A stretch of 64,000 nucleotides of DNA, taken from assembly GCF_000613125.1 (NCBI RefSeq), contig NZ_HG964497.1:3054971-3118970 (forward strand), in the 5' to 3' direction. The notes beneath the pieces were generated by a model that searched no databases, was not told the DNA's origin, and saw nothing but the letters and a program-made list of their open reading frames with translations. The translations under genes and the position numbers were made by a program. This DNA is from Bacillus sp. EB01 (lineage in GTDB: Bacteria > Bacillota > Bacilli > Bacillales > Cytobacillaceae). How positions within the stretch are numbered: position 1 is the stretch's first letter; each line of letters opens with the position of its first letter. This document shows, one piece after another, positions 43,385-52,198 of this stretch.

Positions 43385-44635
43385 CTACACACTAACGGCA
43401 CTTGGTTCATCCACTGTTTCAGCAAGGTTCTTGCCACCCACTTTATAGAGTAATACAGCGGCAATCGTATTCCCGAAAACATTGACAGCCGTCCGACCCA
43501 TGTCCATAAATCGGTCAACTCCTGTTATTAAAGCGATGGCTTCTAATGGTAGATTAAGTGATGTTAGAATAACTGACAAAACTACCAATGAAGCTGCCGG
43601 TACATTTGCTGTTCCTTTGTTAGCGATTAAGGTTGTTACAAGAATCGTTAATATAGTCGGCAAACTCAAATGCATACCATATGCTTCCGCTATAAAACAA
43701 ACGGCGAGAGACTGATAAAGTGCAGCACCATCAAGGTTGAAACTGTAACCTAGTGGGAGGACGAAAGAAACAACCTTGTTTGGTATACCCGCCTTTTCGA
43801 GAATTTTCATGTGTACAGGTAAAGTTACTTCAGAGGAGGTCGTAGTAAAGCCTAAAAGCAATGGTTCCATTACCTTTTTAGTATATGAGAAAGGATTGAT
43901 CTTAAGTGAGGCGAGGATAATCCAGAATAATACCATAATAACGAGCAAGCCAATATACATGACACCAATCAATTTTGCCAATCCTAAAATAACGCTTCCG
44001 CCTTGAGTAGCAAAGACCCATGCCATGATAGCTGCTACAGCAATTGGAGCCGTTGCTACAACTCCTTGAGTCAGTTTGAACATAGCATCAAGAATGCCTT
44101 CTAGAAAGTTAACGACAGCCTTGGCTTTATCACCAATAGAAGATAATGCTAGACCGAAACAGATAGCAAAAAAGAGCGTCGGAATAATTTTTTGCTCGGC
44201 CATTGCATTCACAATATTGTCGGGAATAAGATCCGTTATAAATTTAACCCAATCAATTGATGTTGCAAGATTTTCTGGAATTGCGCCTGTTGCCTGTAAG
44301 GTCACTCCCGCTGCCGGATGAAAAATAGCGTTTAGTGTGATACCTAAAATAATACAAAACCCAGTAGCTAAATAAAACCAGACAAAAGCAAGTCCCCCAA
44401 GACGCCCTAACTCTTTCCGATTAGAGCCCATCTTGTAGATTCCTAAAGTAACAGCTGAAAACACAAGCGGTATAACAATCATTTTAATGGCTTTAATAAA
44501 TAGAGTCCCAATAGGTTGGAGGTTTTCCCCAACATTAGGCCATAATAAACCAATAATCGTACCTAAGATTAATCCAATTATAATCAGAGCCCATAGTGGT
44601 AACCTTTTATATAATGATTTTTTCTTTTCTGCCAT
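43385..44635 (-). CDS. Dicarboxylate/amino acid:cation symporter (DAACS family), second copy
   Basis: A 416-residue carrier with eight TM segments and two hairpins. TTTSSEVTLPVHM is the serine-rich re-entrant loop; SFNLDGAALYQSL is the NMDGT-like motif with the cation-binding Asp kept, and DRFMDMGRTAVNVFGN carries the substrate-carboxylate Asp and Arg of glutamate/aspartate transporters. It therefore looks closer to aspartate/glutamate carriers than the copy at 3271. It stands between the D-cysteine desulfhydrase-like gene and the racemase. AAGGAGGCTTACTTA precedes the ATG. Confidence 0.93.
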   Translation of the reverse strand: MAEKKKSLYKRLPLWALIIIGLILGTIIGLLWPNVGENLQPIGTLFIKAIKMIVIPLVFSAVTLGIYKMGSNRKELGRLGGLAFVWFYLATGFCIILGITLNAIFHPAAGVTLQATGAIPENLATSIDWVKFITDLIPDNIVNAMAEQKIIPTLFFAICFGLALSSIGDKAKAVVNFLEGILDAMFKLTQGVVATAPIAVAAIMAWVFATQGGSVILGLAKLIGVMYIGLLVIMVLFWIILASLKINPFSYTKKVMEPLLLGFTTTSSEVTLPVHMKILEKAGIPNKVVSFVLPLGYSFNLDGAALYQSLAVCFIAEAYGMHLSLPTILTILVTTLIANKGTANVPAASLVVLSVILTSLNLPLEAIALITGVDRFMDMGRTAVNVFGNTIAAVLLYKVGGKNLAETVDEPSAVSV

Positions 44636-44697
44636 TAAGTAAGCCTCCTTTAAATTTTTTCTATCACCGTTCTAATTCATGTCTAAAAAAGTCCTAT

Positions 44698-45723
44698 TTA
44701 GATAGATAAGATTGCTTTTGATGACTTAGCGAAAAAAATAGAATCATATGCATATAACGCTGGTGAACCGCCAGTATGAAGAAAAAGAACCCGATCTTCC
44801 TTTTTAAAAAATCCATTTCGTATCAGATCAATCAAACCACTGGCCACTTTACCTGTATAGACGGGATCAAGCAAAATGCCTTCATGCTCAGCAAATAACC
44901 TTACTGCTTCAATCATCCCAGTTGTAGGAAGCGAATAGCCCTGGCCAACATATTGATCAAAACAATTAACGAGTTCTTTAGGGACATCACTTGTTATGCC
45001 AACATACTTAGCAGTTTTTTGGACTAAGCGATAAACCAGTTCCTCTTGCTCGTCCTTTTTTCGGCTGACATTAATACCTAAAATTTGAGTAGGCGTATTT
45101 GTGCCATAAAACCCTGTCACAAGGCCAGCGTGTGTTCCTGCACTTCCGCTGGCGGTAACAATATAATTTAAATTAAGCCCCATATCTAATGTCTGTGTTA
45201 ACAACTCCTGTGCACAAGCTACATAGCCTGTTGCACCAACCTCATTTGATCCACCTCCCGGGATTATATAGGCTTTTCTTCCTTCCTCAGCTAACTTACT
45301 TTTCACCTCCTCCATCGCTTGCATCATATTGGTTCCACCCGGAACTACGCTAATCCCTTCAGCTCCTAATAATTTAAATAAAAAATTATTGCCATTCGCT
45401 TCTGGTGAATAGCTATTAGGGACTCGTTCTTCAAGAACAAGGTGACACTTGAGCTGCTCTTTAACAGCCGCACCAAGAGTAAGTCTGCAATGATTGGATT
45501 GTACAGCACCACATGTAATTAACGTGTCCGCTCCCTGCTTAATGGCATCGGCAACAAGAAACTCCAATTTCCTTGTTTTATTACCCCCAGCGGCTAATCC
45601 AAGTAAATCATCTCTTTTTACATAAATAGTTGGACCATTCAAGGCATTTGAAAGATTAGACAACTTTTCAATCGGAGTAACGTATTCGGTATAGCGTCTT
45701 CGTGGAAAGCGAGTTAAATCCAT
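44698..45723 (-). CDS. D-cysteine desulfhydrase/ACC deaminase family PLP enzyme
   Basis: A 341-residue fold-type II PLP protein. IYVKRDDLLGLAAGGNKTRKLEF contains the Schiff-base lysine. TCGAVQSNHCRLT binds the substrate carboxylate, and VTASGSAGTHAGLVTGF binds phosphate. SLPTTGMIEAV and LDPVYTGKVASGLIDL are typical of D-cysteine desulfhydrase. It releases sulfide, pyruvate and ammonia from D-cysteine, or deaminates related D-amino acids. I chose ATG 45723 (GGGGG nine bases upstream) instead of an ATG 16 codons earlier. Divergent from a LysR gene. Confidence 0.9.
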   Translation of the reverse strand: MDLTRFPRRRYTEYVTPIEKLSNLSNALNGPTIYVKRDDLLGLAAGGNKTRKLEFLVADAIKQGADTLITCGAVQSNHCRLTLGAAVKEQLKCHLVLEERVPNSYSPEANGNNFLFKLLGAEGISVVPGGTNMMQAMEEVKSKLAEEGRKAYIIPGGGSNEVGATGYVACAQELLTQTLDMGLNLNYIVTASGSAGTHAGLVTGFYGTNTPTQILGINVSRKKDEQEELVYRLVQKTAKYVGITSDVPKELVNCFDQYVGQGYSLPTTGMIEAVRLFAEHEGILLDPVYTGKVASGLIDLIRNGFFKKEDRVLFLHTGGSPALYAYDSIFFAKSSKAILSI

Positions 45724-45855
45724 TTTAGAAAACCCCCTTTTAACATTTGTAAGAATATTACTAATATTCATAATAATATGCTAAACTTAGTTAGTAAATC
45801 GATTATTTTTAATAGCGATTATAAGTTTTTCTAATGGTAAGGGGGTGAGTTGACG

Positions 45856-46791
45856 GTGGACCATCGGCTAAACATCTTTTTAACCGTTGCTGAACAACAT
45901 AGCTTTTCTAAAACTGCCGATAAACTATACATCACGCAATCAGCTGTTAGCCAGGCGATAAAATCCTTAGAAAAAGAGTATGGAATGGAGCTTTTGGAGC
46001 GAAGCAACAAATATATTGGGTTAACGAAAGCAGGAAAAATTTTATATTATCACGGCAAAGAAATTATGGAGCAATATGCACTTGTGGACAAATTCATTGA
46101 AGATATACATACGACAGCAAGTGGTGCATTATGGATTGGGGCAAGCTACACGTTCGGTGAATACTCACTTCCAAAAATTATGAGTGAGTTTAAAACCAAT
46201 TATCCAAATATCAAACCAAAAATAACGATTAAGAATACACACCGTATTATTGAACAACTACTTCGACGCGAATTAGACATCGGGATCATTAATGGCCGAA
46301 TTCAACATCCTAACTTACTAATCAAACCTTTTGCCCTTGACGAAATGGTGGTGATTGTCCCAATTAATCATCGGTTGGGATGTGAGAAATTAGTCACTAC
46401 AGAAGAATTGAAATCTGAAACATGGGTAATTCGCGAATCTGGCTCTGGTACAAGAGAATTAACAGAACATATGTTTCAGCAGACAGGTATTAGTCCTAAA
46501 GAAATAATGGAATTTGGCAGCCTCCAAATTATTAAGGAGTCTGTAGAAGTTGGCCTAGGGATTTCCTATATTTCTAAAGGTGCGATTAGAAAGGAATTAG
46601 CACTAGGAACGCTTTGCGCATTAAACATTAAGGGATTTGATTCAACTCAACAGTTCTTCTACGCGACTAGGGATACACAAATTCAAACTAAAGCTGCTGA
46701 ATTATTTATTAAATTCCTCGAAAAAACACATGCAGAATTTCAAGCACTTTTCAATTTATCAGAGAGAGCTATTTATGGGATAGAAAATTAA
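45856..46791 (+). CDS. LysR-family transcriptional regulator
   Basis: About 311 residues. N-terminal winged helix-turn-helix (HRLNIFLTVAEQHSFSKTAD, ITQSAVSQAIKSLEKEYGM) and a C-terminal periplasmic-binding-like effector domain (from about 90, GALWIGASYTFGEYSLP, RESGSGTREL). The GTG at 45856 is nine bases behind AAGGGGGTGAG; TTG 45850 is an alternative. It is divergent from the desulfhydrase-symporter-racemase genes and upstream of RidA, threonine-synthase-like and DSD1 genes, so it probably controls both arms. Confidence 0.92.
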   Translation: MDHRLNIFLTVAEQHSFSKTADKLYITQSAVSQAIKSLEKEYGMELLERSNKYIGLTKAGKILYYHGKEIMEQYALVDKFIEDIHTTASGALWIGASYTFGEYSLPKIMSEFKTNYPNIKPKITIKNTHRIIEQLLRRELDIGIINGRIQHPNLLIKPFALDEMVVIVPINHRLGCEKLVTTEELKSETWVIRESGSGTRELTEHMFQQTGISPKEIMEFGSLQIIKESVEVGLGISYISKGAIRKELALGTLCALNIKGFDSTQQFFYATRDTQIQTKAAELFIKFLEKTHAEFQALFNLSERAIYGIEN

Positions 46792-46816
46792 ATCAATAGA
46801 TTTAGAGGTGTTCTAA

Positions 46817-47191
46817 ATGGAGAGTATTTTTCAGGTAGGCAATTTGAAGTCTAACGGCCATTATGCATTAGCAACAATTCATAATGATATTGTTTACGTT
46901 TCTGGCCAATTTGCCATTGACCCGATAACACAACAAAAGAAGTTTGGCACAATTGAAGAAGAAACGCTACAAGCACTGAAAAATATTGAGTTTATTTTAA
47001 ATGAGGCAGGCAGCCAAAAGAATCAAATTTTACGAATGACACTTTATATCCCAGATATACAATTATGGGATCGTGTTGACCGTGTCTATAAAGAATTCTT
47101 CGAAAACCATAAACCAGCACGATCAGTTGTACCAACGAATGAGCTGCATTTTGGTTTTAAAATAGAAATTGAAGCCATTGCATTTATTTAA
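46817..47191 (+). CDS. RidA-family enamine/imine deaminase
   Basis: A 124-residue Rid protein: YALATIHNDIVYVSGQFAID, TLQALKNIEFILNEAGS, MTLYIPDIQLWDRVDRVYKE, and HKPARSVVPTNELHFG with the substrate-binding Arg, then KIEIEAIAFI. It hydrolyses 2-aminoacrylate-type enamines. Its place between PLP dehydratase/aldolase-like genes fits detoxification of their intermediates. It starts 25 bp after the LysR gene, with a GAGGTG ribosome binding site. Confidence 0.92.
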   Translation: MESIFQVGNLKSNGHYALATIHNDIVYVSGQFAIDPITQQKKFGTIEEETLQALKNIEFILNEAGSQKNQILRMTLYIPDIQLWDRVDRVYKEFFENHKPARSVVPTNELHFGFKIEIEAIAFI

Positions 47192-47248
47192 ATTAAATTG
47201 TGAATCTATTAATCCCAAAGTTAAACATATAATAATGTCAAAAAAGGA

Positions 47249-48361
47249 GTGAGAGAAATTAAGGAACAATATGTATGTTATTCATGTGCAACTACATATG
47301 ATGTGACAGAAAAGATTTGGAAGTGCAAATGTGGAGGTTTGTTGGATTTAGTAAAAGATAAGACAACCTTTGATATTTCGAGGCTGCAAGAAGGGCCTCC
47401 AACAATGTGGCGGTACATAGATGCTTTGCCATTTAAAAAGAGCTCAACGACTTGGCAGGAGATTACAATGGGTGAAGGATACACTCCGTTAATCAAATTA
47501 GACCATACGGAGCCGAATACCTTTGTCAAAGTAGACTATATGATGCCTACATTATCTTTTAAAGATCGTGGTGCAGCAGTATTAATTGCTAAAGCAAAAG
47601 AAATTGGTGTTACGAAAGTCATTGCAGATAGTAGCGGGAACGCGGGAACATCGATTGCGGCATATGCTGCACGTGCTGCTATAGCTTGTGATATTTTCCT
47701 CAGAGAAGGAACGTCACCGAAAAAAATCGCACAGGTTAAAGCTCATGGTGCTAACGTTCGGTCAATTAAAGGTACACGGGAAGATGTAGCTAAAGCTGCG
47801 CAAACAGCTGTAAATGAAGAGAATATATTTTATGCAAGTCATGTTTATAACCCGTTTTTTTATGAGGGAACAAAAACATATGCTTATGAAATTTGGGAAC
47901 AGATGAAATGTGCACCAGATGCCCTTATTATTCCTGTTGGAAACGGTACATTATTGTTAGGCGCCTATTATGGATTTAAGGAATTACTAGAGAGTGGACT
48001 TATAAAGAAAATGCCGAAGTTAATTGCGATTCAAGCAGAAAATTGTGCCCCTTTAGCGAAAGGCTTTATGAGCCAGGGTCCGTTTGAACCTGTCGAAAAT
48101 AAAGGCACAATCGCGGAAGGAATCGCAATAGCGGCACCAGCTCGAGCCGCTCAAATTTTAGAAAAAATTCGTGCTACGGATGGGAAAATAATTACAACAA
48201 CTGAAGAAGAAATTATCCAAGCGCGTATCACGCTGGCTGGGAAAGGTTTTTATGTAGAACCGACAACGGCTGCGAACTACGCTGGATACTTAAAATACAA
48301 ACACTCATCTTCTGAAAAGATTATTATTCCTTTATGTGGGGCGGGAATTAAGTCAAATTAA
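47249..48361 (+). CDS. Threonine synthase-like PLP enzyme with N-terminal zinc ribbon
   Basis: A 370-residue fold-type II PLP enzyme. The N-terminus has a Cys4-like ribbon (YVCYSCATTYD, KWKCKCGGLLD), then GEGYTPLI, MMPTLSFKDRGAAVLIAKAK (Schiff-base Lys), ADSSGNAGTSIAAYAA and VGNGTLLLGAYYGF. It is shorter than true threonine synthase (about 350-490) and may act on phosphohomoserine or on a hydroxy-amino acid. The start is unclear: GTG 47249 overlaps the AAAGGAG site, whereas ATT 47258 is ideally spaced (8 bases). Confidence 0.88.
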   Translation: MREIKEQYVCYSCATTYDVTEKIWKCKCGGLLDLVKDKTTFDISRLQEGPPTMWRYIDALPFKKSSTTWQEITMGEGYTPLIKLDHTEPNTFVKVDYMMPTLSFKDRGAAVLIAKAKEIGVTKVIADSSGNAGTSIAAYAARAAIACDIFLREGTSPKKIAQVKAHGANVRSIKGTREDVAKAAQTAVNEENIFYASHVYNPFFYEGTKTYAYEIWEQMKCAPDALIIPVGNGTLLLGAYYGFKELLESGLIKKMPKLIAIQAENCAPLAKGFMSQGPFEPVENKGTIAEGIAIAAPARAAQILEKIRATDGKIITTTEEEIIQARITLAGKGFYVEPTTAANYAGYLKYKHSSSEKIIIPLCGAGIKSN

Positions 48362-48442
48362 CGGAACATTCGGTTAAATGCGAGTCTCTAGCTTTGCTAC
48401 TATAATCCAATAAAGCTATAACACTATAAAGGAGAGAAACAA

Positions 48443-49549
48443 ATGAACTATTTCGAGTTAGAAACACCAGCACTTTTAGTTGATAGAAACATAATGATGG
48501 ATAATCTTTATTCGATGCAACATTATGCTGACAAATACAAAGTGAATTTACGGCCGCATACCAAAACTCATAAAATGCCGAAGCTAGCCCAATTACAAGA
48601 GGAGTTAGGCGCTGTAGGTATTACGGTAGCAAAAGTCGGCGAAGCCGAGGTGATGGCTGAAAATGGTTTAAAGGACATTTTTATTGCCAATGAGATTGTC
48701 GGTAAATCAAAAATTGAACGAATTAGAAAACTATCAGAGCACATTGATATCTCTTTTGGCATTGATAGTATCTACCAAGTAACTGAAATTGAAGAAGTTT
48801 TCGAAGGAGCAAAGAAAAAAGCTCAAGTGCTAGTAGAAATTGAGGTAGGAGAGGAACGCTCCGGGATTATAGAAGAAAGTGATTTTCGCACTTTATTGAA
48901 AGCGGTAAAGTCATGTAAAAATGTTGAATTTAAAGGTGTTTTTTCCCATGATGGACATACATATAAGGCAGAAAGTATAGATGAATGCCGAGAGCTATAT
49001 GTTGAAAGTGTAAAAAGGACACTGCATTTTGCGAAAATAGCAGAAGAGATGGATCTCAAACCACAAGTCGTAAGTATCGGTTCTACCCCCCCTTTCATGT
49101 TAAAATTTGAAATACCAGATGGTATAACAGAAATCAGGCCTGGGACTTATATTTTTATGGATTCCTCACAGGCAAATGTAATCGGTACATATGATCGCTG
49201 TGCAGCATCAGTTCTTACGACCATCATTAGTAAACCTACTAAGGAGCGGGTTATTACAGACGTAGGGGCGAAAGGAATTACAGCCCAAACTAGAACTAAA
49301 GGTCTTACAAAAACAAAAGGACTTGGTCGTATTAAAGAATTTGACGATGTCTATTTATTTGGTGTTTTCGACGAACATGCTATCATCTACAATGAGGATT
49401 TCAGCAATCAGGTGAATGTAGGGGATAAAGTGCAAATCATCCCTAATCATATTTGCCCTGTTTGTAATTTACATGAGAAAGCCTTTTTAATCTCAGAAGG
49501 CGAAATCGTGGAAGAACTATTAGTAGAGTGCAGAGGAAAATTGCAATGA
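48443..49549 (+). CDS. DSD1-family PLP enzyme (D-threonine aldolase / hydroxyaspartate aldolase or dehydratase type)
   Basis: A 368-residue fold-type III enzyme. LETPALLVDRN opens the barrel and RPHTKTHK holds the Schiff-base lysine. GVFSHDGHTY and IGSTPPF bind phosphate. The metal site is near the C-terminus: PNHICPVC has the His-x-Cys ligand pair known from D-threo-3-hydroxyaspartate dehydratase and D-serine dehydratase. Members split or dehydrate D-threonine, D-serine or 3-hydroxyaspartate. With an Asp/Glu racemase, an aspartate-type symporter and RidA nearby, a hydroxyaspartate substrate is plausible. GGAGAGAAACAA precedes the ATG. Confidence 0.9.
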   Translation: MNYFELETPALLVDRNIMMDNLYSMQHYADKYKVNLRPHTKTHKMPKLAQLQEELGAVGITVAKVGEAEVMAENGLKDIFIANEIVGKSKIERIRKLSEHIDISFGIDSIYQVTEIEEVFEGAKKKAQVLVEIEVGEERSGIIEESDFRTLLKAVKSCKNVEFKGVFSHDGHTYKAESIDECRELYVESVKRTLHFAKIAEEMDLKPQVVSIGSTPPFMLKFEIPDGITEIRPGTYIFMDSSQANVIGTYDRCAASVLTTIISKPTKERVITDVGAKGITAQTRTKGLTKTKGLGRIKEFDDVYLFGVFDEHAIIYNEDFSNQVNVGDKVQIIPNHICPVCNLHEKAFLISEGEIVEELLVECRGKLQ

Positions 49550-49583
49550 ATCACTCATTTTCATAAGTTATAAGGTAATTAAA

Positions 49584-49624
49584 GTCACAACCAGCGCGAT
49601 TGAACCGCTAGTTGTGTCTTTTTA
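49584..49624 (+). terminator. Terminator after the DSD1 gene
   Basis: CACAACCAGCG / CGCTAGTTGTG arms around GATTGAAC-type loop, followed by TCTTTTTAC; ends the ridA-like operon. Confidence 0.8.
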
Positions 49625-49776
49625 CTTGTAAAACTTTCGATAGTCCCCTTGTCCCCTGTTACCTATAAACTTAATCAGTTATGAAAATATCTAATAAATC
49701 ACTTTATACATTCGAAATAATGTTGATAAGAATTTATGTTAACGTAGAGTCAAATGAGTTGAGTGGAGTGAAGCTG

Positions 49777-50829
49777 ATGGGCGCTGAAAGAATTCAGGAA
49801 TTAGAGTTGATTGAACCGAAAAAAAGGCCAGATTATAAAGGATATGGATTTGGAATTCTTTTAACATTAATCTTTGCATTGGTAGCTGGACAGATTGCCA
49901 GGCTGCCATTTTTTTCGATTATGGGGATTATGATCATTTCGATTTTACTTGGGGCAATATGGAGAAATTCGGTTTCAATGCCCACTACAGTAAATGTAAG
50001 TTTAGGTACAAATTTCAGCAGTAAATTCCTTCTGCGTGCGGGGATTATCCTTCTAGGTTTCAGATTAAGTTTTGCTGATATAAGTAACGCTGGGCCCTCC
50101 ATATTCATCATTGATGCACTCGTTATCCTCTTCACGATGATTTTTATCCTATATTTAGGAAAAGCTTTTCGCATTAATAATAAGTTAACCATTCTGCTCG
50201 CTGCTGGGACAGCTATTTGTGGTGCTGCTGCCATTGTTGCTGTTGCTCCCATCATTAACAATAAGAAGGAACATACAGCGATTGCGGTCTCGTGCATAGC
50301 CGTTTTTGGAACAATAGGAGCCCTTTTTTATATCTTCCTTTTTCCTTATTTACCATTAAACGAAAGTCAGTTTGGGATAGTAGTTGGAGCAACTCTTCAT
50401 GAACTGGCTCATGTCGTCGCGGCATCGGTTCCTGGCGGAGATGTAGCCAGTGATATGGCGATACTTGTTAAACTTGGAAGAGTCCTATTACTCATTCCGG
50501 TTGCATTAATCATCAGCTTCTTTATGACTAAGGGGTCTCAAAAAGATAAAAAAAGTGATAAGACCTTACCTATTCCATGGTTCATCTTTGGATTCCTTTT
50601 TATCAGCATCATCAACACATTCCAATTGATTCCCGAGAAACTCATCAGCTATCTGCTCGTTCTCAGTACGTACTTTCTGGCAATGGGAATGGTTGGGCTT
50701 GGGATGAATATTAAATGGGCTGATTTTGTAAAAGTAGGCATAAAACCAATTGCAGTTGCAGGAATTGGGTTTCTTGGCGTGCTCGCGTTAACTCCTATTC
50801 TCTTATTAATCTATCACCACTTTTCCTAA
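49777..50829 (+). CDS. YeiH/UPF0324 family putative sulfate exporter
   Basis: About 350 residues with ten hydrophobic segments of the YeiH (UPF0324, PSE) family. TICGAAAIVAVAPIINNKKE is the family signature, followed by LHELAHVVAAS and KLGRVLLLIPVAL. Family proteins are annotated as sulfate or sulfite-related exporters. I chose ATG 49777, which has GGAGTGAAGCTG; the upstream ATG at 49681 would add 32 unconserved residues. A LysR gene follows 57 bp downstream, a standard arrangement for YeiH. Confidence 0.9.
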   Translation: MGAERIQELELIEPKKRPDYKGYGFGILLTLIFALVAGQIARLPFFSIMGIMIISILLGAIWRNSVSMPTTVNVSLGTNFSSKFLLRAGIILLGFRLSFADISNAGPSIFIIDALVILFTMIFILYLGKAFRINNKLTILLAAGTAICGAAAIVAVAPIINNKKEHTAIAVSCIAVFGTIGALFYIFLFPYLPLNESQFGIVVGATLHELAHVVAASVPGGDVASDMAILVKLGRVLLLIPVALIISFFMTKGSQKDKKSDKTLPIPWFIFGFLFISIINTFQLIPEKLISYLLVLSTYFLAMGMVGLGMNIKWADFVKVGIKPIAVAGIGFLGVLALTPILLLIYHHFS

Positions 50830-50886
50830 GGAAATTCATCCCCCCTTTTGGTACAATAGCAGAAGACAGGTACTAGGAGGAAGGCA

Positions 50887-51783
50887 ATGAATCTTGATTA
50901 TTTAAAGGTATTTTATGTAGCAGCTAACAATAAAAGTTTCTCTCAAACAGCAAAGGACCTCCACCTCTCTCAATCTTCTGTCAGTCTGCAAATTAAGTAT
51001 CTTGAGGAAAAATGGGACTGCAAATTATTTGAACGAACCACAAAAAAAGTCTCCCTGACTCCTGCCGGGGAGATTCTATATATTCAAGTAAAAAAAATAC
51101 TTACACTAATGAACGAAACGACTAATGCGTTGGAAGAGCTAAAAGGAATTGTCCACGGAGACTTAAAGGTTGGCGCCAGTTTAACGATTGGAGAGCACAT
51201 CCTTCCCTTTATTTTAGCTGATTTTAGTAAACTGTACCCGTTGGTAAATATCCAATTTAATATTTTTAATTCAGATCAAATAGTGGATAAGTTAAATAAT
51301 CAGGAAATTAATTTAGGATTTATTGAATCTATGCTCTCTTATCCGGTTGTAAAACAAAAGCCCTTTGCTGAAGATGAGCTGATTGTTGTTGCATCCCCTG
51401 ACTACTACTTGGTTGATACAGAAACGATCACCATTGATCAGCTGCTTACCTTTCCTTTTATTATTAGGGAAAAAGGCTCTGGAACTAGACAAGTTATGGA
51501 GGATACTCTGCGAAAAAATCATATTAATCCATCTAAACTTAAGGTTGTTATCGAGCTAAATCACACCGAAGCAATCAAATCTGCCGTCGAAGCAGGCCTG
51601 GGAATCTCGATCTTATCCAAATCAGCTGTAAAAAAAGAGCTGGAATTAAACACATTAAAACAAATCGAAATCAAGGACATTCGCATGCTCCGGAGTTTCT
51701 ATATGGTATATGATCAAGAACTGCTGCAACTGCCGAGCAAAAAGCTGATTGAACTCATTGAAGGGAAATACAATTCTTTATGA
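50887..51783 (+). CDS. LysR-family regulator, CysL/YeiE-like
   Basis: A 298-residue LysR protein. DNA-binding domain: NLDYLKVFYVAANNKSFSQT and LSQSSVSLQIKYLEEKWD. Effector domain starts about 90 (GDLKVGASLTIGEHILP) and holds REKGSGTRQVMED. CysL/YwfK-type regulators begin in the same way and control sulfur assimilation. Its place behind YeiH fits sulfur-related control. AGGAGGAAGGCA precedes the ATG; a hairpin terminator follows. Confidence 0.92.
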   Translation: MNLDYLKVFYVAANNKSFSQTAKDLHLSQSSVSLQIKYLEEKWDCKLFERTTKKVSLTPAGEILYIQVKKILTLMNETTNALEELKGIVHGDLKVGASLTIGEHILPFILADFSKLYPLVNIQFNIFNSDQIVDKLNNQEINLGFIESMLSYPVVKQKPFAEDELIVVASPDYYLVDTETITIDQLLTFPFIIREKGSGTRQVMEDTLRKNHINPSKLKVVIELNHTEAIKSAVEAGLGISILSKSAVKKELELNTLKQIEIKDIRMLRSFYMVYDQELLQLPSKKLIELIEGKYNSL

Positions 51784-51792
51784 TGGGAAATA

Positions 51793-51827
51793 AAACAGGC
51801 GGACACAAGCCGCCTGCCGGTTTTGTT
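51793..51827 (+). terminator. Terminator after the YeiH-LysR operon
   Basis: CAGGCGG-x / x-CCGCCTG stem around ACACAAG, followed by CCGGTTTTGTTATT. Confidence 0.7.
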
Positions 51828-51949
51828 ATTAATAAAATTTTAAAGGTTAAAAGAATGTTTGGCCTATCCTACATTGTGGAGGCCTGTGCTAAATATGGTG
51901 TAAGACTCTTAACGGTTTAAAGTTGCGGTAAGAAAGGCGTAAATCCTTC

Positions 51950-52111
51950 TTATTTTTCGCCTTTGAATTTCCATCCTCTTTTCTTTTTGTCTTCCATTAT
52001 CAAATTCTTAAGCTGTTCAGGACCTTCGTATTTCATCCACTCTTCTTTTGGTGTATTTAATCTATCTTTGCACTTATCGAATAATTCTTTTTCTTCTTTG
52101 CTTTGGTTCAT
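51950..52111 (-). CDS. Small charged hypothetical protein, 53 aa
   Basis: ATG 52111 lies eight bases after AAAGGGTGAT. The product begins MNQSKEEKELFDKCKDRLNT and continues PKEEWMKYEGPEQLKNLIME, then DKKKRGWKFKGEK. It is strongly charged and helical, without membrane segment. An AAAGGCG/CGCCTTT hairpin follows. I do not recognise a family, but spacing and codon structure support a real gene. Confidence 0.7.
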   Translation of the reverse strand: MNQSKEEKELFDKCKDRLNTPKEEWMKYEGPEQLKNLIMEDKKKRGWKFKGEK

Positions 52112-52198
52112 ACTATCACCCTTTCATTTTCTTTCTTATTTATATATAGATACATTTTCTTCAATCAAAGCAACAATCTATACGAAAACAGTGTGACT

